In this document: positions 16,267 through 25,889 of the stretch, piece after piece
Numbering within the stretch: the first letter of the stretch is position 1
How the letters are laid out: each line of letters begins with the position of its first letter
Assembly: GCA_008690995.1 (NCBI GenBank)
Contig: VRMN01000005.1
Span: 124,001-188,000, forward strand
Source: Porphyridium purpureum
Lineage: Eukaryota > Rhodophyta > Bangiophyceae > Porphyridiales > Porphyridiaceae
Direction: 5' to 3'
DNA: 64,000 nucleotides
Position numbers and translations under genes: made by a program
Notes under the pieces: model-generated
The model's input: only the letters and a program-made list of their open reading frames with translations
What the model was told of the DNA's origin: nothing
Databases searched by the model: none

Positions 16267-18420
16267 ATGCCCGCGTTCGAGTCGGAGAGCACGAGAATTC
16301 ACGCCTCGGCCGCCAAAGCCTCACGAGCGATGGACGCCTCCAAACCAGACAAGGCGGAAGCTGCCGCAAAGGAGGCAGCCTCCGCGGCCAAGAAGAAGAT
16401 GGCGCTCAGCTACGGATTCTCGCAACAGATGCCGCTTCCTGCGCCGCCGAAGCAGAAGACAGATTTTGAACGAAACTTTCCGACCTTGCAGGAACCTGCA
16501 AAGGCCGACAGAACGTATGTGCTTTCTTCTCTTCCGCCTGGGCTCGAAATGAAAGTCGCGAGCGGTGCTGCGTTGGACACGGCCGCCTCGAGCTTGGCGA
16601 CGGTGCGCTTTGATGCGGCTGGTGCAGACACACTGATACCTGCAGATGCGAGAAAGAATCGCGCTCTGTCATCGACTCTGCACAGCAGAAGTAGCGCAAG
16701 CGACACCGCCTTTGCGGCGGTGAGTAGTGGAAGTCCGCAGCAATCGAAGCGTGATAATAGAAAGGAGCGTAGTGTTGCAGATGTGGTAGCTGGTGTGCAC
16801 GAAGGATCATCATACAACGGACAGCAGGGTGACGATGAAAACCCAGACGCGCTGCAAAGGCGGCGCGCCGAGCTAGCACAACAGCTCGAGAAGCGCTTGT
16901 TTGAGCAGCTTGTGCCTCAAACCTTGACGAAGCCGCGCTCAGCGTCCGGTCGGGGGGCTGCGACAGTCGGAGCATCTGGGCGTAATCGTGTGAATGGTAC
17001 ACAAGCGCCAGCCAAGCCAGGTGTAGCGGCTCCTCCAGCGTTGGCGTCGACAGCAACTGACGCGGCAGAAGTCAAGAAAGTTTCAAAAGCACGAGCTAGC
17101 GCTACTGGCGGAACGGGCGCGGGGCCCAGGCCAGCGTCTTCCTTCGGAACTTCCTCCTTGATCGTGACGGATTCACGAGCCACAGACGGCGGTCGGACTG
17201 CGTGGGCGGGTTCAAATTCAGTAGGAAGCGGGACGTCGACAAGTACGGCGGTGCAACGGGTAGCACGGACTGGTGTATCAGGCGTAGCGATGGAAACTTC
17301 ATCGGGGGTGGCCGCATCCTTTTCGAATTCAGCAGCCACAGACACCGGCACCCCCCCTCCGTCTACGCCGGCGAAGCCAGATGGCCTTTTGGCTCCTCCG
17401 CAATCCGAAGCCACCGAGCGTACGCAGGGCATGGCGGATACATCAGCGTCATCGTCAGTTGGACCCGAGTCGCTGCAGAGACCAGGTCGAGAAATTGGTC
17501 TCCGCAGTGCTTCCACAAACCCGAAGGAGAAGCGCTCTCTTTCTGGTGGGCCGCGCGAGTCGCGTGCCAGGCCATCTGCGAATGAAATTTTGCCTGCCCC
17601 AGCAGTCCCCTCTACTCGAGCCGAGCAGGTTTCGAGCCTTCGTGCGTCGAAGCTTGACTCGGTCACGGCACCTCGACACTCTTCGCGAATCATGCGTGGT
17701 TCTTCGGTCACTGGCGAAGACGCACCTGCATCTTTTCCTGCCCGCGGCGCGAATCCCTCTGCTGGAAGCCAATCTGTTTCTACCACACAGGACATGACTC
17801 AGCGTCGAGCGATGCCCTTCGTTTCTGAAAACAGCCGGGGATCGGGGCGAAATGACGAGTCGGACACTTCGCACAAAGACACGAACAAAGTTGAGGATGC
17901 CGAAACGAGGATTCATCGCATGCGCGTGGCGCCATACGCCGGAAAGGACGCAGATGCGTCGGCGGAAGGGGATTTGAGGACGGTGAGAAGCGCGCGCGGG
18001 CCTGGAAACGCGAACTTCACGCGGCGAACGTCACCGCCACCGCAGCCGTCGCCATCTTCATCGTATGCCTCGTCTCACCTGCCTCGTGGCGGACAGACAA
18101 CAGTCGTTGATCGCGACCCGCAATGGCAATGCCGTCCGACTGCTTCATCATCCGCGACACGGACGTCTCATGGCGGACGTGGCTCGGCGCCGACTGCGTC
18201 GTGGTCTGCTAGCGGCTCGAGTGGCGGAGCAGGTGGACAAGTGCATGGACAAGGACAAGGACAAGGACAAGGACAAGGACAAGGACAAGGACACACGCAT
18301 GGACACATCCACGGCCACGCTCAGGACGCAGAGGAAGACGTGCTTCCGCCTCTGCCGGCATCCGACGACCATGAGGAATTCGAATCGGTATTACGCCAAA
18401 TGGGATGGGCTCCGGAGTGA
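16267..18420 (+). CDS. Disordered vasculin-like protein
   Basis: 717 residues from the ATG at 16267 (the frame itself begins at a TTG). It is nearly all low complexity: Ala/Ser/Thr/Gly/Arg-rich with no obvious folded domain. Two short islands hint at the vasculin/GPBP1 family: KTDFERNFPTLQEPAK near residue 65 (compare the EDFPSLNPE motif) and the very C-terminus FESVLRQMGWAPE (compare LLKEMGWQE in GPBP1). Vasculin proteins are GC-box-binding transcription regulators in animals. The match is by eye on two short motifs. Near the C-terminus a Gly-Gln repeat from a hexanucleotide array is followed by His/Gly alternation (GHTHGHIHGHAQD). Confidence 0.42.
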   Translation: MPAFESESTRIHASAAKASRAMDASKPDKAEAAAKEAASAAKKKMALSYGFSQQMPLPAPPKQKTDFERNFPTLQEPAKADRTYVLSSLPPGLEMKVASGAALDTAASSLATVRFDAAGADTLIPADARKNRALSSTLHSRSSASDTAFAAVSSGSPQQSKRDNRKERSVADVVAGVHEGSSYNGQQGDDENPDALQRRRAELAQQLEKRLFEQLVPQTLTKPRSASGRGAATVGASGRNRVNGTQAPAKPGVAAPPALASTATDAAEVKKVSKARASATGGTGAGPRPASSFGTSSLIVTDSRATDGGRTAWAGSNSVGSGTSTSTAVQRVARTGVSGVAMETSSGVAASFSNSAATDTGTPPPSTPAKPDGLLAPPQSEATERTQGMADTSASSSVGPESLQRPGREIGLRSASTNPKEKRSLSGGPRESRARPSANEILPAPAVPSTRAEQVSSLRASKLDSVTAPRHSSRIMRGSSVTGEDAPASFPARGANPSAGSQSVSTTQDMTQRRAMPFVSENSRGSGRNDESDTSHKDTNKVEDAETRIHRMRVAPYAGKDADASAEGDLRTVRSARGPGNANFTRRTSPPPQPSPSSSYASSHLPRGGQTTVVDRDPQWQCRPTASSSATRTSHGGRGSAPTASWSASGSSGGAGGQVHGQGQGQGQGQGQGQGHTHGHIHGHAQDAEEDVLPPLPASDDHEEFESVLRQMGWAPE
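18247..18294. repeat. (ggacaa)7 hexanucleotide repeat in a coding region
   Basis: Seven perfect ggacaa units and a final ggacac inside the vasculin-like gene, translated there as alternating Gly-Gln. Unit length keeps the frame intact, so copy number could vary without harm. Confidence 0.95.
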
Positions 18421-19504
18421 GAAAGTTTCCGCAGTCCTGAAATCGCTGACGCACTCATTCTGCGGGAGCTCGCACGCACAAGCACATCCGTTGCCACACA
18501 GACACACACACTCACACTCACACACGCGCGCACACACAGATACACGTGCGCTTATGTCAGCACACGGACCCATTGTTGTACACAAGCGAGAGAGTCTAAT
18601 TTGAACGAAGTAGTCTTGAAATACAATGCAGTCAGCGCAACCGGTGACCAAATGGAGCCGTGCTTCGTGCAGAGATTCTTTCCCTGGACTGCGTCCACTT
18701 GGGTTCAGCAAGCGCTCGGACCTTTCCACGTTGCGCCCGCAACAGCCGCATCAGGCGAGACGAGACAGGTGCGTGCGGCAGGCGGAAGCAACCGCGCAGG
18801 CACGCACGCAGCGTTGCACCGCGGCGCGCGCGCGCACATTCCACCGCGCGATCCTCTGTACCCCCTTGCACTCCGCTGTACACGCTGTACACACCCGCTG
18901 TACTTTCACGCGGAAATCGAAGCTGTACCTTTCCGTGTACGTCGTTCTTGCACGCGTGCGTGCGGGAAAGGCGGTGTGCGTAGTAAAACGGGGCTGTTTT
19001 GGTGAGGCGCCTGTGCCATTGTGAGAGGGATTGGAGCGGGCTTTTGCGCGTTTGCGCGTTGCGCGCTGAGCGCGCGTGCGTGCGATGCGTGTTTTGGGTG
19101 GTGGTGGTGTTGATGAGGGTGCTGGTGCAAGCGGGACACAAGAGGGAAGAGCTTGCGCGTGAGGGGTGAAAGGAGGGGAGCGTGGGGGAGGGCGGAACGG
19201 CGCTGGAGCCACGATCACACAGCTCGCCTGTGTGCGGTTTTGGATGGAGTCGGGGCTGCCGTGAATACGCATACACACACAGGCGCGGCGCCGCGGCGGA
19301 GCAACGCGCCCGAGCTGCGTGAGCACGCCGGGGATTGGCCGGGTAGGCGCGCATCGCCGGAATTTGTCGGCTGGTGAGCTGGCACGAGGGAGGCCGGACG
19401 CATCTGTGTCTCCATCACCCGCAAGGCGAGCGGCCGGGTGGGAGGAGTGGAAACGGGAGCGTCGTGGCGTCGTTGTGCTGGCCTGGAGCTGAGCAGCGGA
19501 TTGG
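18421..19504. other. 1.1-kb region upstream of MED15 with CTGTAC cluster
   Basis: Between two same-strand genes. It holds a CA-rich microsatellite around 18500-18545, the five-copy CTGTAC cluster at 18856-18928 (separate entry), and TG/GT-rich sequence toward 19100. Several 100-130-codon frames on both strands begin at non-ATG codons or are very Arg/Ala/Pro-rich; I do not accept them as genes. Confidence 0.5.
18856..18928. promoter_or_regulatory. Cluster of five CTGTAC words
   Basis: CTGTAC occurs at 18856, 18876, 18885, 18898 and 18923, all in the same orientation within 73 bp. Two neighbouring copies are only 3 bp apart. The cluster is about 580 bp upstream of MED15 and 440 bp downstream of the vasculin-like stop. 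A regulatory role is inferred from density alone. Confidence 0.45.
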
Positions 19505-20565
19505 ATGGAGGAAGATGTGCAGAATCTTCCCGGTGGGCCGGGGGGCCCAGGAGCTCACGGGGGAGCGTCGGACGCAACGGGCTCGAGTTGGCGGAATGAA
19601 ATGAGCGCGGACCAGCGCCAGCGCGTGTGTTCTCATCTCATGCAGAAAATGAGGCGGTTATACTCGAGTGTGGGCGATGACGCCCTCAATACGTGGACGT
19701 TCAATTTTGAGAGGAAAGCGTTCGATAAAGCGCGCAGCCGTGACGAGTATCTCGAGCTGGTTGCGAGGGGCCTTACCGAGGTGGAGAATCTGAGCGAGCG
19801 CCAACGACAGCAGAACCAGGCCGCACAGCAGCAAGATCAAAACCAGAATGCCGCTCATCCCCAGCAGCACCAGCAGAACCACGTACACCTCCAACAGCAA
19901 CTGCAACAACAGCAGCAGCAGCAGCAGCCACAGCAACACCAACAGCAGCCATCACAATTTACGCAGCAGCAAAGAGTGGGCGGACCTGTGCCTGGTGGTC
20001 AAAGCGTCATGCGAACTGCAAGCGCGACAGGAGGAGCGGCAGCAAGCATAACGACAAGTCAGAACTCTTCCCAAAAGCCAACTGCGAAGCGGCGGCTGTC
20101 AAAGAAGCAGCAAGCGTCGATCGAAAAGCAACAGGTCGAAGAGGCCGCGGCGTTGGCTGCGGAAGTCGCCGCCGCCGCCGCTGCCCAAGCGCAAGCAGGT
20201 GGTATTCCGGCTGCGAAAGATGGTAACATGATGATGCACAGTATGTATGGATCGGCCTCGCCGCCGAATCAGATGAACTATGGGGACCCAAACGTTGCCA
20301 CAAATCAGCATCGTGCGCAGGAGTACGCTCGCCAACGCGCGGCAGCGAATCCTCGCCAAGCCCTACACACTAGTGCCATTTCAGTCCCACAGGTGCCTCC
20401 AACAAGCACCGGGCGAGGAGGCAAAAGTGTGGTAGGAGGACGTGGTGGGTCTGCGGCAGCGGCGGCAGCTTCAGGCGCTGCCGCCATGGGACCAAGTACG
20501 GCGGCGCGTTTGGCAGCTCTTAAGCAGCAGCAGATTAAGCAACAGCAAGTGCAGTTGCAGCAACA

Positions 20566-20608
<43 letters not shown>

Positions 20609-22639
20609 CAACAACAACAGCAGCAGCAGCAGCAATTGCCACAAGGACCATCGACTGGGCCGTCCGCGCGAGGACGAGGGAGAGGTGGCGCGCTTGCTGC
20701 TGCTCAAGCGCAACCAAGAGGCACAGCGCCGGCTGCTTCGTACGAAATGGCGCATATGCAACAAGCGGGCGTCACCTCAGGTCAGCCGGGTCAGGGACGG
20801 TCACTTGTACCAGGTTCTCAGAATGCGGATCAGACGAATCTTCCGCCACCAGTTGCCGCCAGCGCGACCACGGTCGGCTCAGGAGACCGGGACGAGTTCT
20901 GGAACTATCTCGATACGATGCAAACAAATTATCGACAAAAGCTGCGTGAAATAAGCCCAGATTTGATCGGCTTGCTAACAAGGATGGAGAATAAGGATCG
21001 TCTCGTTCGACATCTCAAGGACTGCTTGAATATTTTAGACCTTGCGCGTGGAACTGATCTACCAGACAAGTACAATCTGACGCTACTGCGGCAGGTCGAA
21101 TCGTTTATCACGTACTTGTTCAGACACTATCAAGATTACCGGGCCAGGCGTGGTCATTCTGGGAGTGCCACTGCACCAGCACAATCGCAACCTCAAGGCC
21201 AGCAGCAAGGAGGTACCGTGGCTTCGAGCGGTTCCCATCAGCCAGGATTGGGTCCACCGGTCGGAATGCCGACGAAGGATGGTACTAGCACTAATCCTGC
21301 CAGTACCGCCAGCGTCAGGCAGCCTCAAGGTCTCACATCACAGCAGGGGGTAGCCGCCGAGCCAGTGCATCTGGCGCAGAAGCCTCAGCAGTTGCCGACA
21401 GGTAGCAGGCTCGCGCCCATGCAGGCTGCCGCGACGACTGGGGTGCCTCAGCAGCAGCAGCAACTTCAGCAAGCACCTCGCTTTCCTGTGCCGACCGCAG
21501 GTGGAGGCGGTGGCTTGCGTCCGTCGACGGCCGTGGCAGTCGCACCTGTACATAACGGAATGGCGGCCGGGCCTGGAAATGTGAATTTCAACTATGCCGG
21601 CCCGACGGCGTCGACATCGTCCACGTCCAGTTTAGGCTCGCAGCGACGTGGATCCAAGCGCGGTCGCGGGTCGCGTGGCGGCCGCGGTGGCCGCGGCGCA
21701 GCTACTGCCGGGCGGTCTCCGCAACCGCCGCAAATCCAAGTTCCGTTGAATGCTTCTGCCGTCGCGCCAGTATCGATTGCGCCGCAACCGCCGCCTTCCG
21801 GAACGGTCGCGCCTGGAACGGGCGTTCCGCCGGCAGCGCCTGGTGGAGCGCCACCCTCGGGCAACTCACTCAGTGGACAATACATCAAGGAAAGTCTGTT
21901 GTTCATGGACCAGAACATGCACAGTGCGGCAAAGATTGTACAAGGTATACCAAAAGCAGTCGATGAAGAGGTGAAGCGCAAGCGCCGGGAAAGAATCACG
22001 TTGACTTTTCAGCTCATGGTGAGCTTTTCATGGCAGACTTTGTCAAGACAGCCAGAAAGCACTGAGCTGCGCAAACATCTTTTGGGATTTGATGCGGACG
22101 TAATGCCCCCAAAGCTCCCTTTACCTGGCGGCCCTTCCAATTCAATTAGTGTAGTTCCAGACACGAGCCACGCAGCGGGAAGCTCAGAGGCTGATGCTGC
22201 CATGGTGGCGGGAGGCTCGTATAACGTGCAACAAGTTGCCGCCGCTCAGAGGTACAAACTGTCACAGAACGTGCGTCGTCTGCGTGAAAAGATCGAGGCC
22301 GAGTGCAGCGCAGCCAAGGGACGTAACCCACTTCTGGTCCTGCATTTGTACGACGAATTCGGTCTTCCGCTGGTAGTGTGCCAGCTGGACATTCCGCTGA
22401 TTCAGTTTCCGAGCTTGATTGTGCGCGTTCCACGCACGTATCTGAATGGCGAAAACCCTATAGTGATTTTTGAGCGGCCGCCCATGGGCTGGTACGGCGC
22501 CGAGAAGCAGGCGCGAGCCAAGTTTTACGAAATGGTGAGCTCGTCGCGGAAAAGCCTGGCGGTGTCTGAGGTGCTTGATATTTGGGCCAAGGAAGCCGAC
22601 GCTGCTGCGAGCACGTTGCTTTGCTCTTTCCCGATTTGA
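19505..22639 (+). CDS. MED15: Mediator tail subunit MED15 (KIX, polyQ)
   Basis: 1044 residues from the ATG at 19505. The N-terminal KIX domain spans about 28-95: SSWRNEMSADQRQRVCSHLM...FERKAFDKARSRDEYLELVA, close to plant MED15 (W-R...R-I...F-E-x-x-x-F...Y). Long Gln-rich tracts follow at about 100-160 and 340-380, then Ser/Ala/Gly/Pro-rich linker with RGG-like runs (KRGRGSRGGRGGRG, about 715-735). The C-terminus (about 800-1044) is folded and ends with sequence like the MED15 C-terminal domain (PLVVCQLDIPLIQFPSLIVR). MED15 links activators to the Mediator tail and RNA polymerase II. The family range is about 700-1300 residues. Confidence 0.85.
20551..20634. repeat. CAG/CAA repeat encoding polyglutamine
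   Basis: About 28 codons of CAG and CAA encoding an uninterrupted Gln tract in MED15; a second shorter Gln-rich block lies near 19880-19950. Mixed CAG/CAA use points to selection for Gln as well as slippage. The antisense Leu runs are artefacts. Confidence 0.95.
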
Positions 22640-22950
22640 GATAGAAGACGCGCTGCATAAGCGCAGTATCGTACTGGACTTACTCGGTGCCTATGGAGTT
22701 GTCCCTTTTATTTTGCAGGCGCGTGACGGCAAATAGTTGGAACGGTGTAGCAATCATGTTTGTCGGCCACTGAGTAGATTATATCGATTCGAGGTAAAGG
22801 GGAAGGAAAAAAGAAGGAAAGACCTATTGACCGTTTAGCAGCGAGCTCAAACGGTAAATTTGGAGACTCGTCAAAATGCATGTGAGGCTAGGTGGCTGCA
22901 GCAGATCAGGACTGCCTTGAAATCGTAACATTCTTGTGCGGCTCTCTCTC
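22640..22950. other. Convergent 3' intergenic region
   Basis: About 310 bp between MED15 and the convergent LRR-kinase gene. Purine-rich around 22790-22825. No gene or structured element recognised. Confidence 0.5.
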
Positions 22951-24387
22951 TCACAAAAGATTAGTAAGATGCATTCGAATTTTCCGAAACGTAAGGTTTG
23001 TCTGTTCTGCGCACGCTGCGTCGTCTGCAATTCGTCGCGCTCCGACCATACTTGCAAGCGTCTTTTCCGCCGGGAGACACCTCTCCACCAGCTCGCTCAG
23101 AAACAGGCCGTATGCTTTGACTTCTATTGTCTCGAATGTGCTGCCGCCAGTCGCAAGCCGGTCATAGAAGAATGAGGCACCAAAGTCACACAGTACGGCG
23201 CGTGACGCCGCGCGATCAAAGATGATATTGTGAGCGTAGAAATCGCCGTGCATCACATTCAATTGCTCGTGCAAATACTGCAACGCATCCGCCATCTGCA
23301 ATGCAACCTGGAGCACACATGCCGCGCTGAAAAAGCCACCCAAATCAGCTTTCCATCGAGACCGCAAATAACTGGAAAAGTCTGGTCGATCCGCAAGCGT
23401 CGTGTCTGGAATCCTATTCATAATGAGACCTACAATCTCTGAATCGATGTCGCGCACGAGAGCGCGCACGCAGGTGATATTGGGGTGGTCGATGCATGCT
23501 GAAACGGCGATTTCATCGTCCTTCTTTCCATCTGGCGATACGACTGCTCGGAACAGCTTGCAGCACAGCCGCTCGTGGCCATCTGGGCCGCCACTTTCCC
23601 ATACTTTCGATAATGAGGCAATAAAGACGTCTCCCGAAGCACCAGAGCCTAGAGCGTCGCCGATCTCCACGTCAGATCGCGCGACGACGGTCAGTGTAGA
23701 TGCGCGCGCACGCAGCGTTTCTGCGAACTCGTTGCCAGCCGAAAGCGACGCACACAATGGATTGGACGAGAGGGTCAGCCACTTTAGCCTGGGCGCGTGC
23801 GCTATGACCGGACTGAGTTCCGCGATGTCATTCGATGCTAGTCGGACTAGCTCCAGCGACTCGCATTGCGCTAATTTATCGGGGAGGCGCTCGAGGCGGT
23901 TGTCTGCAGCCTGCAGTTTCCGCAGCGCGCGAAGCCCACATATCTCGTCCGGGAGCGATACCAGTCTATTGTCTGTCAAAAACAAGCCCTTGAGCTGGCG
24001 CAGAAGACCAATGGTGGGTGGCAGCCGGACGAGCAGATTTGACTTCAGGCCCAAGTTTTCGAGCTGTGCGAGCTCGCCGATCTCCGGTGGCAGTTCCTCG
24101 ATACGATTCGCCATAAGATTGAAAAAGGTGAGCGAAGTGAGCAAACCAATCTGCCGTGGCACCGACTGTATCTCATTGTGCGCGAGGTCGAGCACCCGCA
24201 AGGACGTGGCACACTTTGCCAGCTCCTCCACCACGTTCGCCGGCAGCGTGCGCAGGCCACATCTTTGCAACCTGATCTGCCGCACGGCCGCGATGCCCTG
24301 CGCGTCATACAGCGCCCGGCTTTCCTCATCTTGGTTCATCCGAAGCCATCCATCGACGCCATCCTTCCAGTGTGCGGACTCCATCAT
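22951..24387 (-). CDS. Leucine-rich-repeat protein kinase-like protein
   Basis: 478 residues from the ATG at 24387. No signal peptide or TM segment, so probably cytosolic. Residues about 30-215 are seven or so LRRs of the LxxLxLxxNxLxxLPxxI type (e.g. LRVLDLAHNEIQSVPRQIG). Residues about 240-478 are a compact kinase-like domain: P-loop GSGASGDVF (247-255), candidate Lys277 in CCKLF, HGDFYAHNI (380-388) for the catalytic loop and DFG at 401-403. The catalytic loop has HGD in place of HRD, and no APE motif or typical activation segment is seen before the short C-lobe. It is either an atypical active kinase or a scaffold. The layout (LRRs N-terminal to a soluble kinase) resembles LRR-kinases of protists and some algae. 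Confidence 0.8.
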   Translation of the reverse strand: MMESAHWKDGVDGWLRMNQDEESRALYDAQGIAAVRQIRLQRCGLRTLPANVVEELAKCATSLRVLDLAHNEIQSVPRQIGLLTSLTFFNLMANRIEELPPEIGELAQLENLGLKSNLLVRLPPTIGLLRQLKGLFLTDNRLVSLPDEICGLRALRKLQAADNRLERLPDKLAQCESLELVRLASNDIAELSPVIAHAPRLKWLTLSSNPLCASLSAGNEFAETLRARASTLTVVARSDVEIGDALGSGASGDVFIASLSKVWESGGPDGHERLCCKLFRAVVSPDGKKDDEIAVSACIDHPNITCVRALVRDIDSEIVGLIMNRIPDTTLADRPDFSSYLRSRWKADLGGFFSAACVLQVALQMADALQYLHEQLNVMHGDFYAHNIIFDRAASRAVLCDFGASFFYDRLATGGSTFETIEVKAYGLFLSELVERCLPAEKTLASMVGARRIADDAACAEQTNLTFRKIRMHLTNLL

Positions 24388-25889
24388 CGCCCTTTACAAC
24401 AGCTCTATCTATCTATCCATGTCCCATCGGGCAGGACAATCTGGCCTTCAGCAGCTGGCTTTCCACTTGCACCACGCTGCCACAACACGCCGTTTCAGAG
24501 GGCGGCTGCAATAAACGTCCACTGTACACTACTGACAACTTTACCCCAGCGAGCAACAGTACCGTCGTTTCAACGATCACGGAATTGAACTGGATTTACG
24601 CCACACACGATTCATTTCTATCAAAACACAGGTATTCTGTATTCACCGGCAAAAATCATGCGGCGCAAGCGCTTTGCTAGCAAAATATTATTTTATTTCG
24701 CAGAATTAAAATTCGGCAATTCGGATGATGAGTGGATGATGCAAAATCGCGGAGTGCATGTCTGTGTGCGGTATTGGCGCATTTATCACGATTACTGGCT
24801 GAACGGAACACGCAGCGCGTAGATCGCAGGTTCGAGCTCCTCCATCAAACGCTGACCTTCACACAAGACCTGATGGCCTCTCACATCATACTCTGCACGA
24901 CGCGAGTGCGGCGCCGTAGCTCCTCGTCCCACGCGTTTGGTGGCGACGCGGTCGTGCTCACCACGTGCACGTCCGGCACGCGGCGCAGCCGCACGCAACG
25001 CAGAGATGCGTGAATGCAGTCGCTGCCAGGATACAGCGCGGCGCATGCGCGCGACCCGCATTACGGAAACAGCCCGTGTTCCGTAGTACGCGGTGCGGCG
25101 CCTGCGAGATCATCGATGAGCGCTTTCCGTCCGCATCGCCTCGGAAGGCGCGGCGGCGGCAGCTCTTCCGCTTTTCCAGCAAGCTCGCCACCATCACACC
25201 CTGCTACAGCAACGAATTCCCCGCGTGCCGTGGCATACTTACGCGGTCGACACGTGGTCGCGCGTGCCGTGCGTCAAAGTGCAACTCACGCGGTGCCGCC
25301 GCGACGCTGTGCGCTGCCAGCGTCCGCGTGACCCTCTTGAGCGCGGTGCCATCCGAGCAGCGACCTTTGCGTGTTCAGTAGCGAGAAACGCGATGGCCAG
25401 ACACCAACCGCCATGACCCGGTGGTGGTGGCATGCCGCTCCGAATCGCACTGAACAACGAACGCGTAGCGCACGAAACGGCTCGATTCGCGATTCCTTAT
25501 TCGCTATGCGGTCATGTGTGGCAGACACAACTGGCGTTGCGTACGCAGTTGGCTGGATTTACGACAGCGGACCGTGTTGGATGAACACAGGTGGTGGAGG
25601 AGGGAAGGCGAACGGGGGAAGGAGGGGTTTGTGAGCATCGTACGCACGTCGCTTCCTTTTGCGTGGGTGGTTTGGTGGGTTGGAGGGGAACCTGCCCGCA
25701 GCTAAGCGTGCGCCGAGGCACAGGGGAGGTAAGGGGATGCGCGCATATGCACGTGTATGCATAACAGGGTGAAAGTGGGCAATCGCGGACGCGAGGGACA
25801 AGGTGCGAACGGGCCAGTTGGGAGGCGCAAAGCAGTGATTGAGCGTGGCAACGACGCATAGAGTTGGGCTCGTGGGAGAAACGCACAGG
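24388..25889. other. 1.5-kb divergent intergenic region
   Basis: Lies between the LRR-kinase and hemerythrin-like starts. Contains short tetranucleotide (tcta) copies near 24405, CTGTAC at 24522-24527 (135 bp upstream of the LRR-kinase ATG), an AT-rich patch at 24680-24720, and a GC-rich half. Frames of 60-140 codons on both strands lack good starts and any recognisable motif. Confidence 0.5.

Noticed and set aside
15700-16302. 200-codon minus-strand frame with His-Thr repeat
   Set aside because: It translates the TG microsatellite; the TCF25 start is at 15527.
18626-19354. Frames of 110-240 codons on both strands
   Set aside because: No good starts, Arg/Ala-rich, overlapping one another; no domain seen.
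20471-20764. Poly-Leu membrane-like frame on the minus strand
   Set aside because: It is the antisense of the CAG/CAA polyglutamine tract of MED15.
24825-24850. GGTTCGA-type B-box word
   Set aside because: Flanking bases do not form a T-stem and no A-box or cloverleaf is visible upstream.
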